Assembly: GCA_015693905.1 (NCBI GenBank)
Contig: CP065161.1
Location: 186,001 to 250,000, forward strand
DNA length: 64,000 bases
Source of the DNA: Rhodobacterales bacterium HKCCA1288
Lineage (GTDB): Bacteria > Pseudomonadota > Alphaproteobacteria > Rhodobacterales > Rhodobacteraceae
Direction: 5' to 3'
Shown: positions 1 through 9,934 of the stretch, one piece after another
How the letters are laid out: each line of letters begins with the position of its first letter
Numbering within the stretch: the stretch's first letter is position 1
Position numbers and translations under genes: made by a program
Notes under the pieces: generated by a model
The model's database searches: none
What the model was told of the DNA's origin: nothing
The model's input: the letters and a program-made list of their open reading frames with translations, nothing else

Positions 1-1
1 T

Positions 2-3000
2 GGCGATGTCCTGACCTATTCGATTTCGGGCGGTGCGGATGCCGCGCGTTTTACAATCGACCCCGCCACAGGCGTTTTGCGCTTCGTCACGCCCCCGGAT
101 TTTGAGGGGCAGAACAGCGCCGTTGGGAATGACGACATTTACGATGTCACCATTCGCGTATCCGATGGTCAGGGCGGGTCGCAGGATTTGTCCCTATTGG
201 TCAATGTTCTGGATGTTGCTGAAGGCCCCGTGTTAGGGGATGGCACGGTCAATGGCACATCCGCCCGCGATATCATGACACCAGGATATGTTGACGCGCA
301 GGGCGATGTGATTGATGGCGCCGATGGTCTGGATGACCGCATTTTCGGCGGCGCTGGTCTCGATAGCATCGATGGCGGTGCTGGCGATGACTTCATCGAT
401 GGCGGTGACAACACCGGTGCGGACAGGCCATCGCCGGTGGAGGCAGCCTACGAGGTGCTTATTGGCGGTGACGGAAACGACACCATCGTCGTCGGGCCCG
501 AGGACTCGGGCTTTGGCGGTTCCGGCATGGATATGTTCATCGTCGACCGCACGCAGCTTGCCAGTTATGGCGGCCCATTGGGCGGCATCTTCGTTGTCGG
601 TGGTGAAACGGGCGACGATTTCGACACGCTGGATCTGCGCAACGCGGGCAACTGGCGGTTCAGCCAGCTGACCACGAACGGCAACGGGCAGCCTGGCTTC
701 AACGGGGTCATCGACCTATTGGATGAAAATGGCAACGACACGGGCCAGAACATCCAGTTCTTCGAGATCGAGAACTTCCTCGGCACGCCGTTCTCGGGCA
801 CGACGCCCCCGCCACCATCCCCCACGGGCGATGGTGTCGTGGATGGCACCGCCGCGCGGGATATCATGAACCCCGGCTTCGTCGATGCCCAAGGGGACCA
901 GATCGACGGCACGGATGGTGTGAACGACACGATCTTTGGCGGTGGCGGCCTTGACAGCATCAATGGCGGTGCGGGCAACGATTTCATTGATGGTGGCGAC
1001 AACACCGGCGGGGACAGGCCCTCCCCGCTCGAGGCCCCGTACGAGGTGCTGGACGGCGGGTTCGGCGATGACACCTTGGTCGTGGGTGCCGAAGACGCCG
1101 CCTATGGCGGTGACGGTGCTGATACATTCATCATCGACCGCGCGCAGTTGGACAGCTTTGGCGGCACAACTGGCGGGATGCTTGTCGTTGGTGGCGAAAC
1201 GGGCAACGATTTCGACACGCTGGATCTGCGCAACGCAGGGAATTGGCGGATCAGCCAGCTGACCACGAACGGCAATGGTCAACCAGGGTTTAACGGGGTC
1301 ATCAACCTTTTGGACGAGTTCGGCAACGACACGGGCCAAAACATCCAGTTCTTCGAGATCGAGAACATCCTCGGGACCGAGTTCGGCACCAATGCCGCGC
1401 CTGTTTTCACCAATTTGGTCAATGGCCAGACCATCAATGTGGCCGAAAACACGAGTTTTGTCGTGGATGCCGATGCCACCGATCCCGATGGCGATGCCCT
1501 GACCTATATGATCGTGGGCGGCGAAGACCAAACACGCTTTATCATTGATGCCAATACGGGCGTGCTGAGCTTTATCTCGCCCCCTGATTTCGAAGGCCAA
1601 AACAGTGCCAGCGGCGATGACATTTACCAAGTGACCATCCGCGTCATGGATGGGCGCGGGGGACAACAGGATCTGTCCCTTAACGTCAATGTCACCGATG
1701 TGAATGAGGTGACACCTGATGGCACGGTGAACGGCACGGCGGGCAATGATTTCATGCCCATCGGCTTTACCGATGCGCAGGGCGATCAGATTGACGGCGC
1801 TGACGGCCTGAACGACCGCATCGAGGCGGGCGCGGGTGATGATACGATCCAATATGGCGCGGGCAATGACACGGTCTTTGGCGGTGACGGCAATGACGTC
1901 ATCGATGACGCGCCTGGTTTTGGGGCTGATAATGGCAGCAACCTGATCTTCGGCGGCGCGGGCAATGATGTTGTCTTTGACAGCACGGGCAATGACACTG
2001 TCTTTGGCGGCGATGGCAATGATTTCATCGGCCTCGAAAGCGGTGGCAACGATTCCGCCGATGGCGGTGCGGGCAATGACCGCATCGAAGGCGGCGCGGG
2101 CAATGACACGCTGACCGTTGGGGCGGGGGATTCCATCTTTGGTCAGGATGATGCCGATACCTTTGTCGTGGATCGCACGCAGCTGGATGCGAATGGCCTG
2201 ACGGCGGCGAATATGACCGCCGATGGTGGCGCGGGTGGTTTGGATGCTGACGTTCTTGATCTGCGCAACGCAGGCAATTGGCGCATCATCAACCAAGTGC
2301 CAGATTCAGATGGCAATGGCACCAATGGCACGGTCGAATATCTGGACGGGGCGGGCAATCCCACGGGTCAGGTTCTGAATTTCACCAACATTGAAACCAT
2401 TTTGGGCTCGCCCTTTACGGCGCCGAACCAAGCGCCAACCTTCACCAATGTTTCGAATAACCAGACGATCAGCATCCCTGAGAACACGAGTTTTGTGGTT
2501 GATGCTGATGCCACAGACCCTGATGGCGATGCGCTGACCTATTCGATTGTCGGAGGTGAAGATCAAGCACGGTTTGCGATTGATCCCACGACAGGCGCGC
2601 TAAGTTTCACAAGCGCCCCCGATTTCGAGGGTCAGAACAGCGTCAGCGGCGATGATGTGTATCAGGTCACAATCCGCGTTGCAGATGGGCGCGGCGGGGC
2701 GCAGGACGTTACGCTGAACGTCAACGTCACCGATGTGCCCGAGGGGCCAGGCCCTGACGGCACGGTGAACGGCACCGCGGGCAATGACAACATGCCTGTG
2801 ACCTTTGTCGATGCGCAAGGTGACCAGATTGATGGCACCGATGGGCTCAATGATCTGATCGATGCGGGCGCGGGCAATGACACGGTCAATGCGGGCGTAG
2901 GCAATGACACGGTCGATGGCGGGATTGGCGATGATCAGCTGACAGGTGGCGATGGCAATGACCGTTTGATCGGCAATGACGGCAATGACACGCTGCTTGG

Positions 3001-6000
3001 TAATTTCGGCGAAGATACCTTGCTCGGCGGTCAGGGCGATGACTTCATCGGAGGGCTGGGTGGATTTGGCAATGACACGCTGACGGGCGGCGCAGGCAAT
3101 GACACCTTGTCGGGCGATTTCGGCAATGACACGTTGACAGTGGGTGCAGGCGATAGCGTCTTGGGCGGCGATGATGCCGATACCATTATCGTGGATCGTC
3201 TTCAGCCCGATGCCAATGGCCTGACGGCGGCGAATATGACCGCCGATGGTGGTTCGGGCGGTTTGGATGCTGACGTTCTTGATCTGCGCAACGCAGGCAA
3301 TTGGCGCATCATCAACCAAGTGCCTGACACCGATGGCAATGGCACCAATGGCACGGTTGAATATCTCGATGGTTCAGGCACGCCCACGGGGCAGGTGCTG
3401 ACCTTCACCAATATCGAAACCATTTTGGGCTCACCCTTTGTGCCCACGAACCAAGCGCCTTTGTTCACCAATGTAGCGAATAACCAGACAATCAGTATCC
3501 CTGAGAACACGAGTTTTGTGGTTGATGCTGATGCGTTCGATCCCGATGGCGATGCGCTGACCTATTCGATTGTTGGCGGTGAAGATCAGGCACGATTTGC
3601 GATTGACCCTACGACAGGCGTGCTGAGTTTCACAAGCGCCCCCGATTTCGAGGGGCAAAACAGTGCCAGTGGGGATGATATCTATCAGGTGACGATCCGC
3701 GTTGCTGATGGCAATGGCGGCCAGCAGGATGTCACGTTGAACGTCAATGTCACTGATGTGGTCGAGGCCAATGGCACGATTGATGGTCTGAACACGGGCG
3801 AGGCTATGCCTGTTGGCTATGCGGATGCGGATGGGGATGTGATCACCGAAGGCGCAGATAGCATTTTGGCCAATGGCGGTGATGACACGGTCAGTGCGGG
3901 TGGCGGTAACGACACCGTTGATGGCGGCACAGGCAATGATGTGATTGATGGCGGCGCGGGGGATGACAGTCTCTCGGGCGGCGATGGAAATGACACGCTT
4001 GGCGGCGGTCTAGGTAATGACAGCCTTGTGGGTGGTCTTGGCAATGACGTTCTTGGCGGTGGTGTGGGCGCGGATACGCTTGAGGGCGGTTTGGGCAATG
4101 ACCGTCTTGAGGTTGGCGGTCTGGACCAGGCGCTTGGCGGCGATGGGGATGATGTCTTTGCGCTGGACGTGATTGACCTTGCTGGCGATGTCGCAGCCAC
4201 GGTGACGGGCGGCGAGACGGGCGAGGTTTTGGGCGACACGCTGGATCTCTCGAACAGCTTGGAGCCTGTCTCTGTGACCTTCGGGACGAACCCTGACTCT
4301 GGCACGGTGAATGGCATCGATGTTGATGCGGGTGTGGATATCACCTTCTCTGAGATTGAGAAGGTTGTGACCACAGATGGCAATGACACGCTGGACGGGG
4401 GTGCCGCGACAGGGCCACTGAACATTGATGCGGGCACGGGGGATGACAGTGTCACAGGCGGCGCAGGCAATGACACGGTTGCGGCGGGCGTTGGCAATGA
4501 TGTGGTTGCTGCGGGGGGCGGCAATGACAGTGTTGATGGCGGCGCAGGCAATGATGTGCTTGACGGCGGCGCGGGGGATGACACGCTTGATGGCGGTCTA
4601 GGCAATGACAGCCTTGCGGGCGGTCTTGGCAATGACGTGCTTGCTGGGGGTGAAGGGTCTGACACGCTTGTGGGTGGCGCAGGGGATGACGCGCTGATCG
4701 GCGGCGCGGGGGATGATCTGTTGCTCCTTGGCGCGGGCGATCTGGCGCAGGGCGGTGATGGCGATGACATTTTCCGCATCGACCCAAGCCTGCCTGGCAC
4801 AGGGCCGATCCTGATTGTGGGCGGCGAGGGGGCCGAGGATCTGAGCGATCCGACAAATGGCGGGTCAGGCGATGTGCTTGATCTGCGCGGCCTTGGCGCT
4901 GTGACGATCACCCCCGATGCACCCGGGGCCGAGTCTGGCACCGTGACCTATACCAATGCAGCAGGCGATCCCGTCACGATCTCTTATTCAGAGATCGAGA
5001 CAATCCTCACCGATGCCAATGGCACGATTGATGGTCTGGACACGGGCGAGGCTATGCCTGTTGGCTATGCAGATGCGGATGGGGATGTGATCACCGAAGA
5101 CGCAGATAGCATCTTGGCCAATGGTGGCAATGACACGGTCAGCGCGGGTGGCGGTAACGACACCGTTGATGGTGGCACAGGCGATGATGTCATTGACGGC
5201 GGCGCGGGCGATGACAGTCTCTCAGGCGGCGATGGCAATGACACGCTTTTCGGGGGAGACGGGTCTGACACGCTGATTGGCGGTTTAGGGGCCGATACGC
5301 TTTCTGGCGGAGCAGGCGATGATGCCATCGGGGTCGGTGGTCAGGATGTTGCCCTTGGCGATGCGGGCGATGACCGCTTTTTCTTGGATATTACCGATCT
5401 TACGGGCGATGTGTCTCTGACGGTTTCGGGCAGCTCGCTTGGCGAAGATCTGACGGATACGACCAATGGCGGCGCGGGCGATATCCTTGATCTGTCGCTT
5501 GCCCCAAATGCTGTGCGCATCACGCTGCAAAGCAACCCAGAAAACGGCAACGTTGATGGGCTTGATGCCGACACCCTGGCCGATATCGGCTTTAGTGATA
5601 TTGAAAATATCTTCGCCACCGATTTCGCTGATACGATTGACGGCGCGGTTGCGACAGGGGGGATTACAATCGACACCCGCGCAGGCGATGATGTGATCAC
5701 CACAGGCGGTGGTTCAGATCGGGTGACCGCGGGGGATGGCAATGACATCGTCATTGCAGGCGGCGGCAATGACACAGTCTTTGGTGGCACAGGTAATGAC
5801 GTTTTGGCCGGTGACGCAGGCCGCGACACGCTAGAGGGCGGTGCAGGCAATGACAGTCTGCAAGGCGGTGACGATGCCGATCAATTGGCAGGTGGCCTTG
5901 GCGCAGATACGCTTGAGGGTGGCGCGGGCGATGATCTGGTCTTTGTCGGTGGGTTAGATCAGGCTTTTGGCGGCGCGGGCGATGATATCTTTCACCTTGA

Positions 6001-7264
6001 TGTCATTGATTTGGGCGGCGATGTTGCGGTTACCCTCACGGGGGGGGAAGCGGGCGAAGACCTCAGCGACCCCACCAATGGCGGCAGTGGCGATGTGCTT
6101 GACCTCTCGCTCAGCCTTGATCCTGTTGAGGTGATTTTCGGCAGCACCGCCGAAACAGGCACCGTCAACGGGATTGATGTCGATGGCACGCCAGACATCT
6201 TCTTTTCCGAGATTGAAAAGGTCATCACCACAGATCTGGACGACACGATTGATGGAAGTGCGGCAACGGCCGCCATCCATGTCGAAACAGGCGCGGGCAA
6301 TGACACGATCACGGGCGGCGCGGGCAATGACACCCTGATTGCGGGCGCAGGCAATGACCTGTTGAATGTTGGGGCTGGCGATGCGGCTTTTGGCGGCGAT
6401 GGCGATGATCGCTTCTTTATTGATGCCGCTCTCTCTGGCACGGACAGCTTAACCATCACAGGCGGCGAAGGCGGCGAGATCGGCTTGGGCGATATTCTCG
6501 ATCTGTCGGGGCTGAACCCCGCCGATGTGAACATCACCTTCAGCGATCCCGCCAGTCAAAGCGGCACGCTGACCTATCTCAATTCCTTTGGCCAAAGCGT
6601 GACCGTCACGTTCTCCGAGATTGAGCGCATCATCTGCTTTTGTCCCGATACCCTGATTGATACCCAAGATGGCCCGCGCGCGGTGCAGGATTTGACCATC
6701 GGCACCAAGGTTTGGACGCAGGATCATGGCTATCAACCTCTGCGGTGGATTGCACAGCGCCGCATCCCGCAAAAGGTGGCGCTGCAGCATCCCAATCTGT
6801 GGCCCATTCGCATCAAGGCAGGCGCGATGGGGCAGGGTTTGCCGACACGCGATTTGATGGTCTCACCCCAGCATCGCGTTTTGCTGCGCTCGCGCGTGGC
6901 GCAACGGATGTTTGACTGTGACGAAGTTTTATTGGCCGCCAAGCATTTGACCGCCCATGCGGGCATTGATCAAATTCGCCCCGAGGCAGGCATCGAATAT
7001 CGGCATTTCATGTTCGACAACCACGAATTGGTCGCATCAAACGGGCTGCTGACCGAGTCGCTCTTTACAGGCCCCGAGGCGGTCAAAGCCATCCCCGCAG
7101 AGGCACGGGACGAGCTGTTCACCCTCTTCCCCGATTTGCGTCATATCGAAGACTGCCCCGCAGAGCACAAAGCCCCCGTGCGCCCCGTGCCACGCGGCGC
7201 AGCCGGCCGACGCTTGGTCGAACGCCACATCCGCAATCAAAAAGAATTGGTCATGCGCGCATAA
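2..7264 (+). CDS. Giant RTX/cadherin-like calcium-binding exoprotein with C-terminal Hint domain (5' end outside window)
   Basis: About 2,420 residues are visible and the frame is open at the left edge, so the protein is larger. It alternates cadherin-like modules (one partial at bases 2-217, then 1391-1702, 2426-2736 and 3449-3759; hallmark DPDGDALTY and TPPDFEGQNS-type segments) with blocks of glycine/aspartate nonapeptides of the GGAGNDTL type, which bind calcium in RTX proteins. From about base 6635 a Hint_2-type domain follows: it opens with CFCPDTLI and carries the SPQHRVLL motif, leaving about 209 residues to the stop. Such proteins are typically exported by type I secretion and act outside the cell in adhesion, biofilm or as surface layers; no ABC/HlyD partner lies in the window. 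The composition is highly acidic. The adhesin-like role is inferred; the domain calls are clear. Confidence 0.9.
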   Translation, partial: GDVLTYSISGGADAARFTIDPATGVLRFVTPPDFEGQNSAVGNDDIYDVTIRVSDGQGGSQDLSLLVNVLDVAEGPVLGDGTVNGTSARDIMTPGYVDAQGDVIDGADGLDDRIFGGAGLDSIDGGAGDDFIDGGDNTGADRPSPVEAAYEVLIGGDGNDTIVVGPEDSGFGGSGMDMFIVDRTQLASYGGPLGGIFVVGGETGDDFDTLDLRNAGNWRFSQLTTNGNGQPGFNGVIDLLDENGNDTGQNIQFFEIENFLGTPFSGTTPPPPSPTGDGVVDGTAARDIMNPGFVDAQGDQIDGTDGVNDTIFGGGGLDSINGGAGNDFIDGGDNTGGDRPSPLEAPYEVLDGGFGDDTLVVGAEDAAYGGDGADTFIIDRAQLDSFGGTTGGMLVVGGETGNDFDTLDLRNAGNWRISQLTTNGNGQPGFNGVINLLDEFGNDTGQNIQFFEIENILGTEFGTNAAPVFTNLVNGQTINVAENTSFVVDADATDPDGDALTYMIVGGEDQTRFIIDANTGVLSFISPPDFEGQNSASGDDIYQVTIRVMDGRGGQQDLSLNVNVTDVNEVTPDGTVNGTAGNDFMPIGFTDAQGDQIDGADGLNDRIEAGAGDDTIQYGAGNDTVFGGDGNDVIDDAPGFGADNGSNLIFGGAGNDVVFDSTGNDTVFGGDGNDFIGLESGGNDSADGGAGNDRIEGGAGNDTLTVGAGDSIFGQDDADTFVVDRTQLDANGLTAANMTADGGAGGLDADVLDLRNAGNWRIINQVPDSDGNGTNGTVEYLDGAGNPTGQVLNFTNIETILGSPFTAPNQAPTFTNVSNNQTISIPENTSFVVDADATDPDGDALTYSIVGGEDQARFAIDPTTGALSFTSAPDFEGQNSVSGDDVYQVTIRVADGRGGAQDVTLNVNVTDVPEGPGPDGTVNGTAGNDNMPVTFVDAQGDQIDGTDGLNDLIDAGAGNDTVNAGVGNDTVDGGIGDDQLTGGDGNDRLIGNDGNDTLLGNFGEDTLLGGQGDDFIGGLGGFGNDTLTGGAGNDTLSGDFGNDTLTVGAGDSVLGGDDADTIIVDRLQPDANGLTAANMTADGGSGGLDADVLDLRNAGNWRIINQVPDTDGNGTNGTVEYLDGSGTPTGQVLTFTNIETILGSPFVPTNQAPLFTNVANNQTISIPENTSFVVDADAFDPDGDALTYSIVGGEDQARFAIDPTTGVLSFTSAPDFEGQNSASGDDIYQVTIRVADGNGGQQDVTLNVNVTDVVEANGTIDGLNTGEAMPVGYADADGDVITEGADSILANGGDDTVSAGGGNDTVDGGTGNDVIDGGAGDDSLSGGDGNDTLGGGLGNDSLVGGLGNDVLGGGVGADTLEGGLGNDRLEVGGLDQALGGDGDDVFALDVIDLAGDVAATVTGGETGEVLGDTLDLSNSLEPVSVTFGTNPDSGTVNGIDVDAGVDITFSEIEKVVTTDGNDTLDGGAATGPLNIDAGTGDDSVTGGAGNDTVAAGVGNDVVAAGGGNDSVDGGAGNDVLDGGAGDDTLDGGLGNDSLAGGLGNDVLAGGEGSDTLVGGAGDDALIGGAGDDLLLLGAGDLAQGGDGDDIFRIDPSLPGTGPILIVGGEGAEDLSDPTNGGSGDVLDLRGLGAVTITPDAPGAESGTVTYTNAAGDPVTISYSEIETILTDANGTIDGLDTGEAMPVGYADADGDVITEDADSILANGGNDTVSAGGGNDTVDGGTGDDVIDGGAGDDSLSGGDGNDTLFGGDGSDTLIGGLGADTLSGGAGDDAIGVGGQDVALGDAGDDRFFLDITDLTGDVSLTVSGSSLGEDLTDTTNGGAGDILDLSLAPNAVRITLQSNPENGNVDGLDADTLADIGFSDIENIFATDFADTIDGAVATGGITIDTRAGDDVITTGGGSDRVTAGDGNDIVIAGGGNDTVFGGTGNDVLAGDAGRDTLEGGAGNDSLQGGDDADQLAGGLGADTLEGGAGDDLVFVGGLDQAFGGAGDDIFHLDVIDLGGDVAVTLTGGEAGEDLSDPTNGGSGDVLDLSLSLDPVEVIFGSTAETGTVNGIDVDGTPDIFFSEIEKVITTDLDDTIDGSAATAAIHVETGAGNDTITGGAGNDTLIAGAGNDLLNVGAGDAAFGGDGDDRFFIDAALSGTDSLTITGGEGGEIGLGDILDLSGLNPADVNITFSDPASQSGTLTYLNSFGQSVTVTFSEIERIICFCPDTLIDTQDGPRAVQDLTIGTKVWTQDHGYQPLRWIAQRRIPQKVALQHPNLWPIRIKAGAMGQGLPTRDLMVSPQHRVLLRSRVAQRMFDCDEVLLAAKHLTAHAGIDQIRPEAGIEYRHFMFDNHELVASNGLLTESLFTGPEAVKAIPAEARDELFTLFPDLRHIEDCPAEHKAPVRPVPRGAAGRRLVERHIRNQKELVMRA
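240..1381 (+). repeat. Tandem duplication, period 591 bp, inside the RTX gene
   Basis: Bases 240-790 and 831-1381 encode the same module twice (RDIM..G..DAQGD, GGDNTG.DRPSP, TLDLRNAGNWR, QFFEIEN). Landmarks such as gatatcatga (269 and 860) and ttcgagatcg (761 and 1352) are both exactly 591 bp apart, so the copies are collinear and in frame. Confidence 0.85.
2159..3759 (+). repeat. Tandem direct repeat, period 1,023 bp, inside the RTX gene
   Basis: Bases 2159-2736 and 3182-3759 are near-identical copies (341-codon period) covering a TADGG/LRNAGNWRIINQVP block plus a full cadherin-like module. Several landmarks give the same 1,023 offset (acggcggcga at 2201/3224; the NQAP codons at 2426/3449). 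The high DNA identity, not just protein similarity, points to recent duplication or gene conversion. Confidence 0.85.
3773..5248 (+). repeat. Direct repeat pair (228 bp, offset 1,248 bp) in the RTX gene
   Basis: Bases 3773-4000 and 5021-5248 both encode the GTIDGL.TGEAMPVGYADADGD segment followed by an RTX nonapeptide run, with only scattered substitutions. Confidence 0.8.
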
Positions 7265-7327
7265 ACTAGGCCACGCCTTTAGAACGCCGCGCTGCAACGG
7301 GTCTGCCAATTTAAATTTCAGGAAAAT

Positions 7328-7402
7328 TGGCTCCGGCGGTAGGGATCGAACCTACGACCAATTGATTAACAGTCAACTGCTCTACCGCTGAGCTACGCCG
7401 GA
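7328..7402 (-). tRNA. tRNA-Asn (GTT)
   Basis: The complement folds as a 75-nt cloverleaf including an encoded CCA. The acceptor arm TCCGGCG pairs with CGCCGGA, the anticodon loop is CTGTTAA (anticodon GTT), and the T arm carries the GGTTCGATCC consensus. It lies downstream of the RTX gene in the opposite orientation. Confidence 0.96.
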
Positions 7403-7473
7403 ACACGTTGGGCCGTATAGCAAGACGATTTTTGCGCGTCCAGTGCTTTGGGGCGAAAAAATCGTTCTTTGGA

Positions 7474-8328
7474 TCAAATTCTGGAAAAACCTGCCTCGGC
7501 GCTGAGGGGGCTATCTGGTTTTGCTTGGTTTTCTTCAATCAATCCAATGAGATGCGCCAAAATGTTGCGCTCAGCCATCGGGTGCAGCAGGGGCTGAAGA
7601 TCGGGGTAGATTTCCGCACGCAGGCTGCTGAGGCTGCGCGGGTTTGCTGTGAGGGCAGAAAGAATCTGGCCGTGTCGCATCGCGCGATGGGCGCGCAACT
7701 CGGCACAGCGCGCGCGGGGGTTCGCAATCGCGGCCCCATGGGCGGGCAAAAGCCGTTTTGGCCCGCGCGCCTCGATCGCGGCGAGCGAGGTCAAATAGGC
7801 CCCCAAATGACCATCAGGCGGGGAAATCAAGGTGCTTGACCAATCCATGACGATATCGCCGCAAAATTCGACATCTTGCCATGCGACATTCATATGATTG
7901 CCCATATGTCCGGGGCTGTGATGGGCAGTGATGCGCCAGTCTTCTGTCTCGATCACGGCCCCATCGGGCAGGGCAATGTCGGGGATGAAGCCGTGATCCA
8001 CCCCCTCGCCACCGCCCAGATCAGGCAGCGTGCTGCGCCCCATATCCCATGGGCCTGCCGCCAAAATGGGCGCCTGTGTCGCCGCGGCCAAAGGGCGGGC
8101 GAGGGCGCTGTGATCTAAATGGGCATGGGTGACAAAAATATGGGTGATCCGCCCGCCCTGCGGCACGGCCGCGAGGATAGCAGCCAAATGCTGGTCTGAT
8201 GCAGGCCCGGGGTCAATCACGGCGATAGAGCTTTCCCCCAGCATATAGGTCAATGTGCCTTCTGCCGTCATGGGCGAAGGGTTTGGGGCGCAGATGCTGC
8301 GCAAAAGTGAGCCATGCTCGGTCATCAT
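7474..8328 (-). CDS. MBL-fold metallohydrolase (LACTB2/beta-lactamase-like)
   Basis: A 284-residue protein of the metallo-beta-lactamase fold. The metal motif HAHLDH lies near residue 90, further ligands are visible at the GHMGNH segment and GDIVMD aspartate, and a late LLPAHG histidine completes the pattern. The C-terminal ~60 residues form the winged-helix extension usual in LACTB2-type hydrolases. The start is either the first or second of two adjacent ATGs. It is divergent from the histidine kinase at 8381 with a short shared promoter region. The substrate cannot be read from sequence; hydrolysis of a thioester, ester or nucleic acid is possible. Confidence 0.85.
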   Translation of the reverse strand: MMTEHGSLLRSICAPNPSPMTAEGTLTYMLGESSIAVIDPGPASDQHLAAILAAVPQGGRITHIFVTHAHLDHSALARPLAAATQAPILAAGPWDMGRSTLPDLGGGEGVDHGFIPDIALPDGAVIETEDWRITAHHSPGHMGNHMNVAWQDVEFCGDIVMDWSSTLISPPDGHLGAYLTSLAAIEARGPKRLLPAHGAAIANPRARCAELRAHRAMRHGQILSALTANPRSLSSLRAEIYPDLQPLLHPMAERNILAHLIGLIEENQAKPDSPLSAEAGFSRI

Positions 8329-8380
8329 CGGGCGTGTTTTTCCTTTGGCGCTTTGCGCGGGCCGCGGCTATAGATGGCCT

Positions 8381-9715
8381 ATGTTGACGCGATTGATCAA
8401 GAAAATGCTGCCACGCGGCCTTTATGGGCGGGCTGCGCTGATCATGCTTGTGCCAATTTTGACGATCCAGCTTGTGGTTTCTGCGGCGTTTTTGCAGCGC
8501 CATTTTGACGGGGTGACGCGTCAGATGATGGAGGGGTTGGCGGTTGAGCTGCGCTTTATCATCCAAGAGATTGAGCGCGGCGGGATTTGGGCAGGTCGCA
8601 GTGTGGCCGCCCCGCTTGAGATCAGCCTTTTTGAGGGTGGGGACAAGCCATTTGAGGGCGGTGGACTGGAGGCGCGCGCCTTTTATGACCTCTCAGGGCG
8701 CAGTGTGATTGAGGTTTTGCGCCGTGCGGTGCCTGAGGTGACATGGATTGATCTGATCACCGATGATCGCAAAGTGATGATCGGGCTGCGTCTTGCCGAT
8801 GGCACGCGCGTGGATGCCGAGATTGCACGGCGGCGTGTATCGGCCTCGAACCCGCATCAATTGTTGGTCTTGATGGTGTTTACGGGCATTTTGATGACTA
8901 CTGTGGCGTTTCTCTTTCTACGCAACCAACTGCGCCCCATTCGCCGCTTGGCGCGGGCGGCAGAGGATTTCGGCAAAGGCCGCATCGTGGATTACAGCCC
9001 CGCAGGGGCATTGGAGGTGCGCAGTGCGGGCCGCGCCTTCCTCGATATGCGCAATCGTATTGAAAACCAGATCGAGCAGCGCACCATGATGCTCTCAGGT
9101 GTCAGTCATGATTTGCGCACCCCGCTGACGCGGATGAAATTGGGTCTCAGTGTCATGGAGGAAAGCGAAGATGTGACGGCCCTGCGCCGTGATGTCGAGG
9201 AGATGGAAACCCTGCTCGAGGCGTTTCTTGATTTCGCGCGTGGCGATGCATTGGATGATTTGGCGGAATTGGATATTGATAAATTCCTGCGCGAGATTGT
9301 CTCGGATGCCACGCGGTCAGGGGCGCAGATCAACTTTGCCCATTCTTCGAACAGTGGGATGCTTCAGGATTATACGGCCACATTCCGACCTGCGGCGCTG
9401 CGCCGTGCGCTTGGCAATTTGATTTCAAATGCGCAGCGATATGGCAGCGAGGCGCGTGTGACCTTGTCGCTTACGCCGCGCCAATGGCGCATTTCTGTGG
9501 AAGATGACGGGCCAGGCATCCCCGCAGATCAGCGCGAGGAGGCGATGCGCCCCTTCGTGCGGTTGGATGTGGCGCGAAACCAAAATCGCGGCTCGGGCGT
9601 TGGATTGGGTTTGGCGATTGCGCAAGATATTGCACGACGGCATGGCGGGCGGCTGACTTTGGGGAAAAGCGCCGATCTGGGCGGATTGAAAGCAGACATC
9701 ATTCTACCGCGATAG
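8381..9715 (+). CDS. EnvZ-like sensor histidine kinase
   Basis: Membrane-bound two-component kinase of 444 residues from the ATG at 8381 (an upstream in-frame ATG at 8255 lies within the divergent gene and is less likely). It has an N-terminal membrane segment (about residues 16-36), a periplasmic domain, a second membrane segment near 165-187, HAMP, then the HisKA H-box GVSHDLRTPLTR with His243, an N box (LGNLISNAQRYG), and G boxes (DDGPGIP, GSGVGLGLAIA). The layout is that of the osmosensor EnvZ. No OmpR-type regulator is adjacent, so the partner must be elsewhere; the signal is unknown. Confidence 0.88.
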   Translation: MLTRLIKKMLPRGLYGRAALIMLVPILTIQLVVSAAFLQRHFDGVTRQMMEGLAVELRFIIQEIERGGIWAGRSVAAPLEISLFEGGDKPFEGGGLEARAFYDLSGRSVIEVLRRAVPEVTWIDLITDDRKVMIGLRLADGTRVDAEIARRRVSASNPHQLLVLMVFTGILMTTVAFLFLRNQLRPIRRLARAAEDFGKGRIVDYSPAGALEVRSAGRAFLDMRNRIENQIEQRTMMLSGVSHDLRTPLTRMKLGLSVMEESEDVTALRRDVEEMETLLEAFLDFARGDALDDLAELDIDKFLREIVSDATRSGAQINFAHSSNSGMLQDYTATFRPAALRRALGNLISNAQRYGSEARVTLSLTPRQWRISVEDDGPGIPADQREEAMRPFVRLDVARNQNRGSGVGLGLAIAQDIARRHGGRLTLGKSADLGGLKADIILPR

Positions 9716-9732
9716 CCGTGCTGGGGGGAGGA

Positions 9733-9809
9733 TGGTAGGCCCGGCAGGACTTGAACCCGCAACCAAAGCGTTATGAGCGCTCTGCTCTAACCAATTGAGC
9801 TACAGGCCC
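9733..9809 (-). tRNA. tRNA with CAT anticodon, probably tRNA-Ile2 (lysidine type)
   Basis: A 77-nt cloverleaf with encoded CCA: acceptor GGGCCTG pairs with CGGGCCT using two G-U pairs, the anticodon loop is CTCATAA and the T loop is TTCAAGT. A CAT anticodon means Met or, after lysidine modification of C34, Ile(AUA). The TTCAAGTCC T arm and the CGCTTTGGTTG region resemble the E. coli Ile2 tRNA more than elongator Met, so Ile2 is preferred, but this was not tested by alignment. Confidence 0.9.
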
Positions 9810-9934
9810 CCGTAGGGCTTGGGTTACTGCGCCAATGCGAGGGGGTCAAGTATTGGATCACTCGCTTATGGACGAAGGCGGCGAAGATCGGTATCAGGGC
9901 GGAAAATCACGCCCCCTGATGAAAGGCCCGATCA

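Noticed and set aside
716-2296. A 526-codon open frame on the minus strand inside the RTX gene
   Set aside because: It is the shadow of a highly repetitive GC-rich coding strand; the protein is low-complexity and repeats with the RTX modules, with no RBS or known domain.
3817-4941. Proline/serine-rich minus-strand frame in the RTX gene
   Set aside because: Its apparent low-complexity protein is simply the complement of the GGAGND repeats.
3773-5248. The regularly spaced repeats as a CRISPR array
   Set aside because: The repeats are long, in frame and coding, with no short constant repeat/variable spacer pattern or cas genes.
9733-9809. The CAT tRNA as an integration site for the downstream region
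   Set aside because: No integrase or repeated tRNA 3' end is found nearby; the genes that follow are core purine genes.
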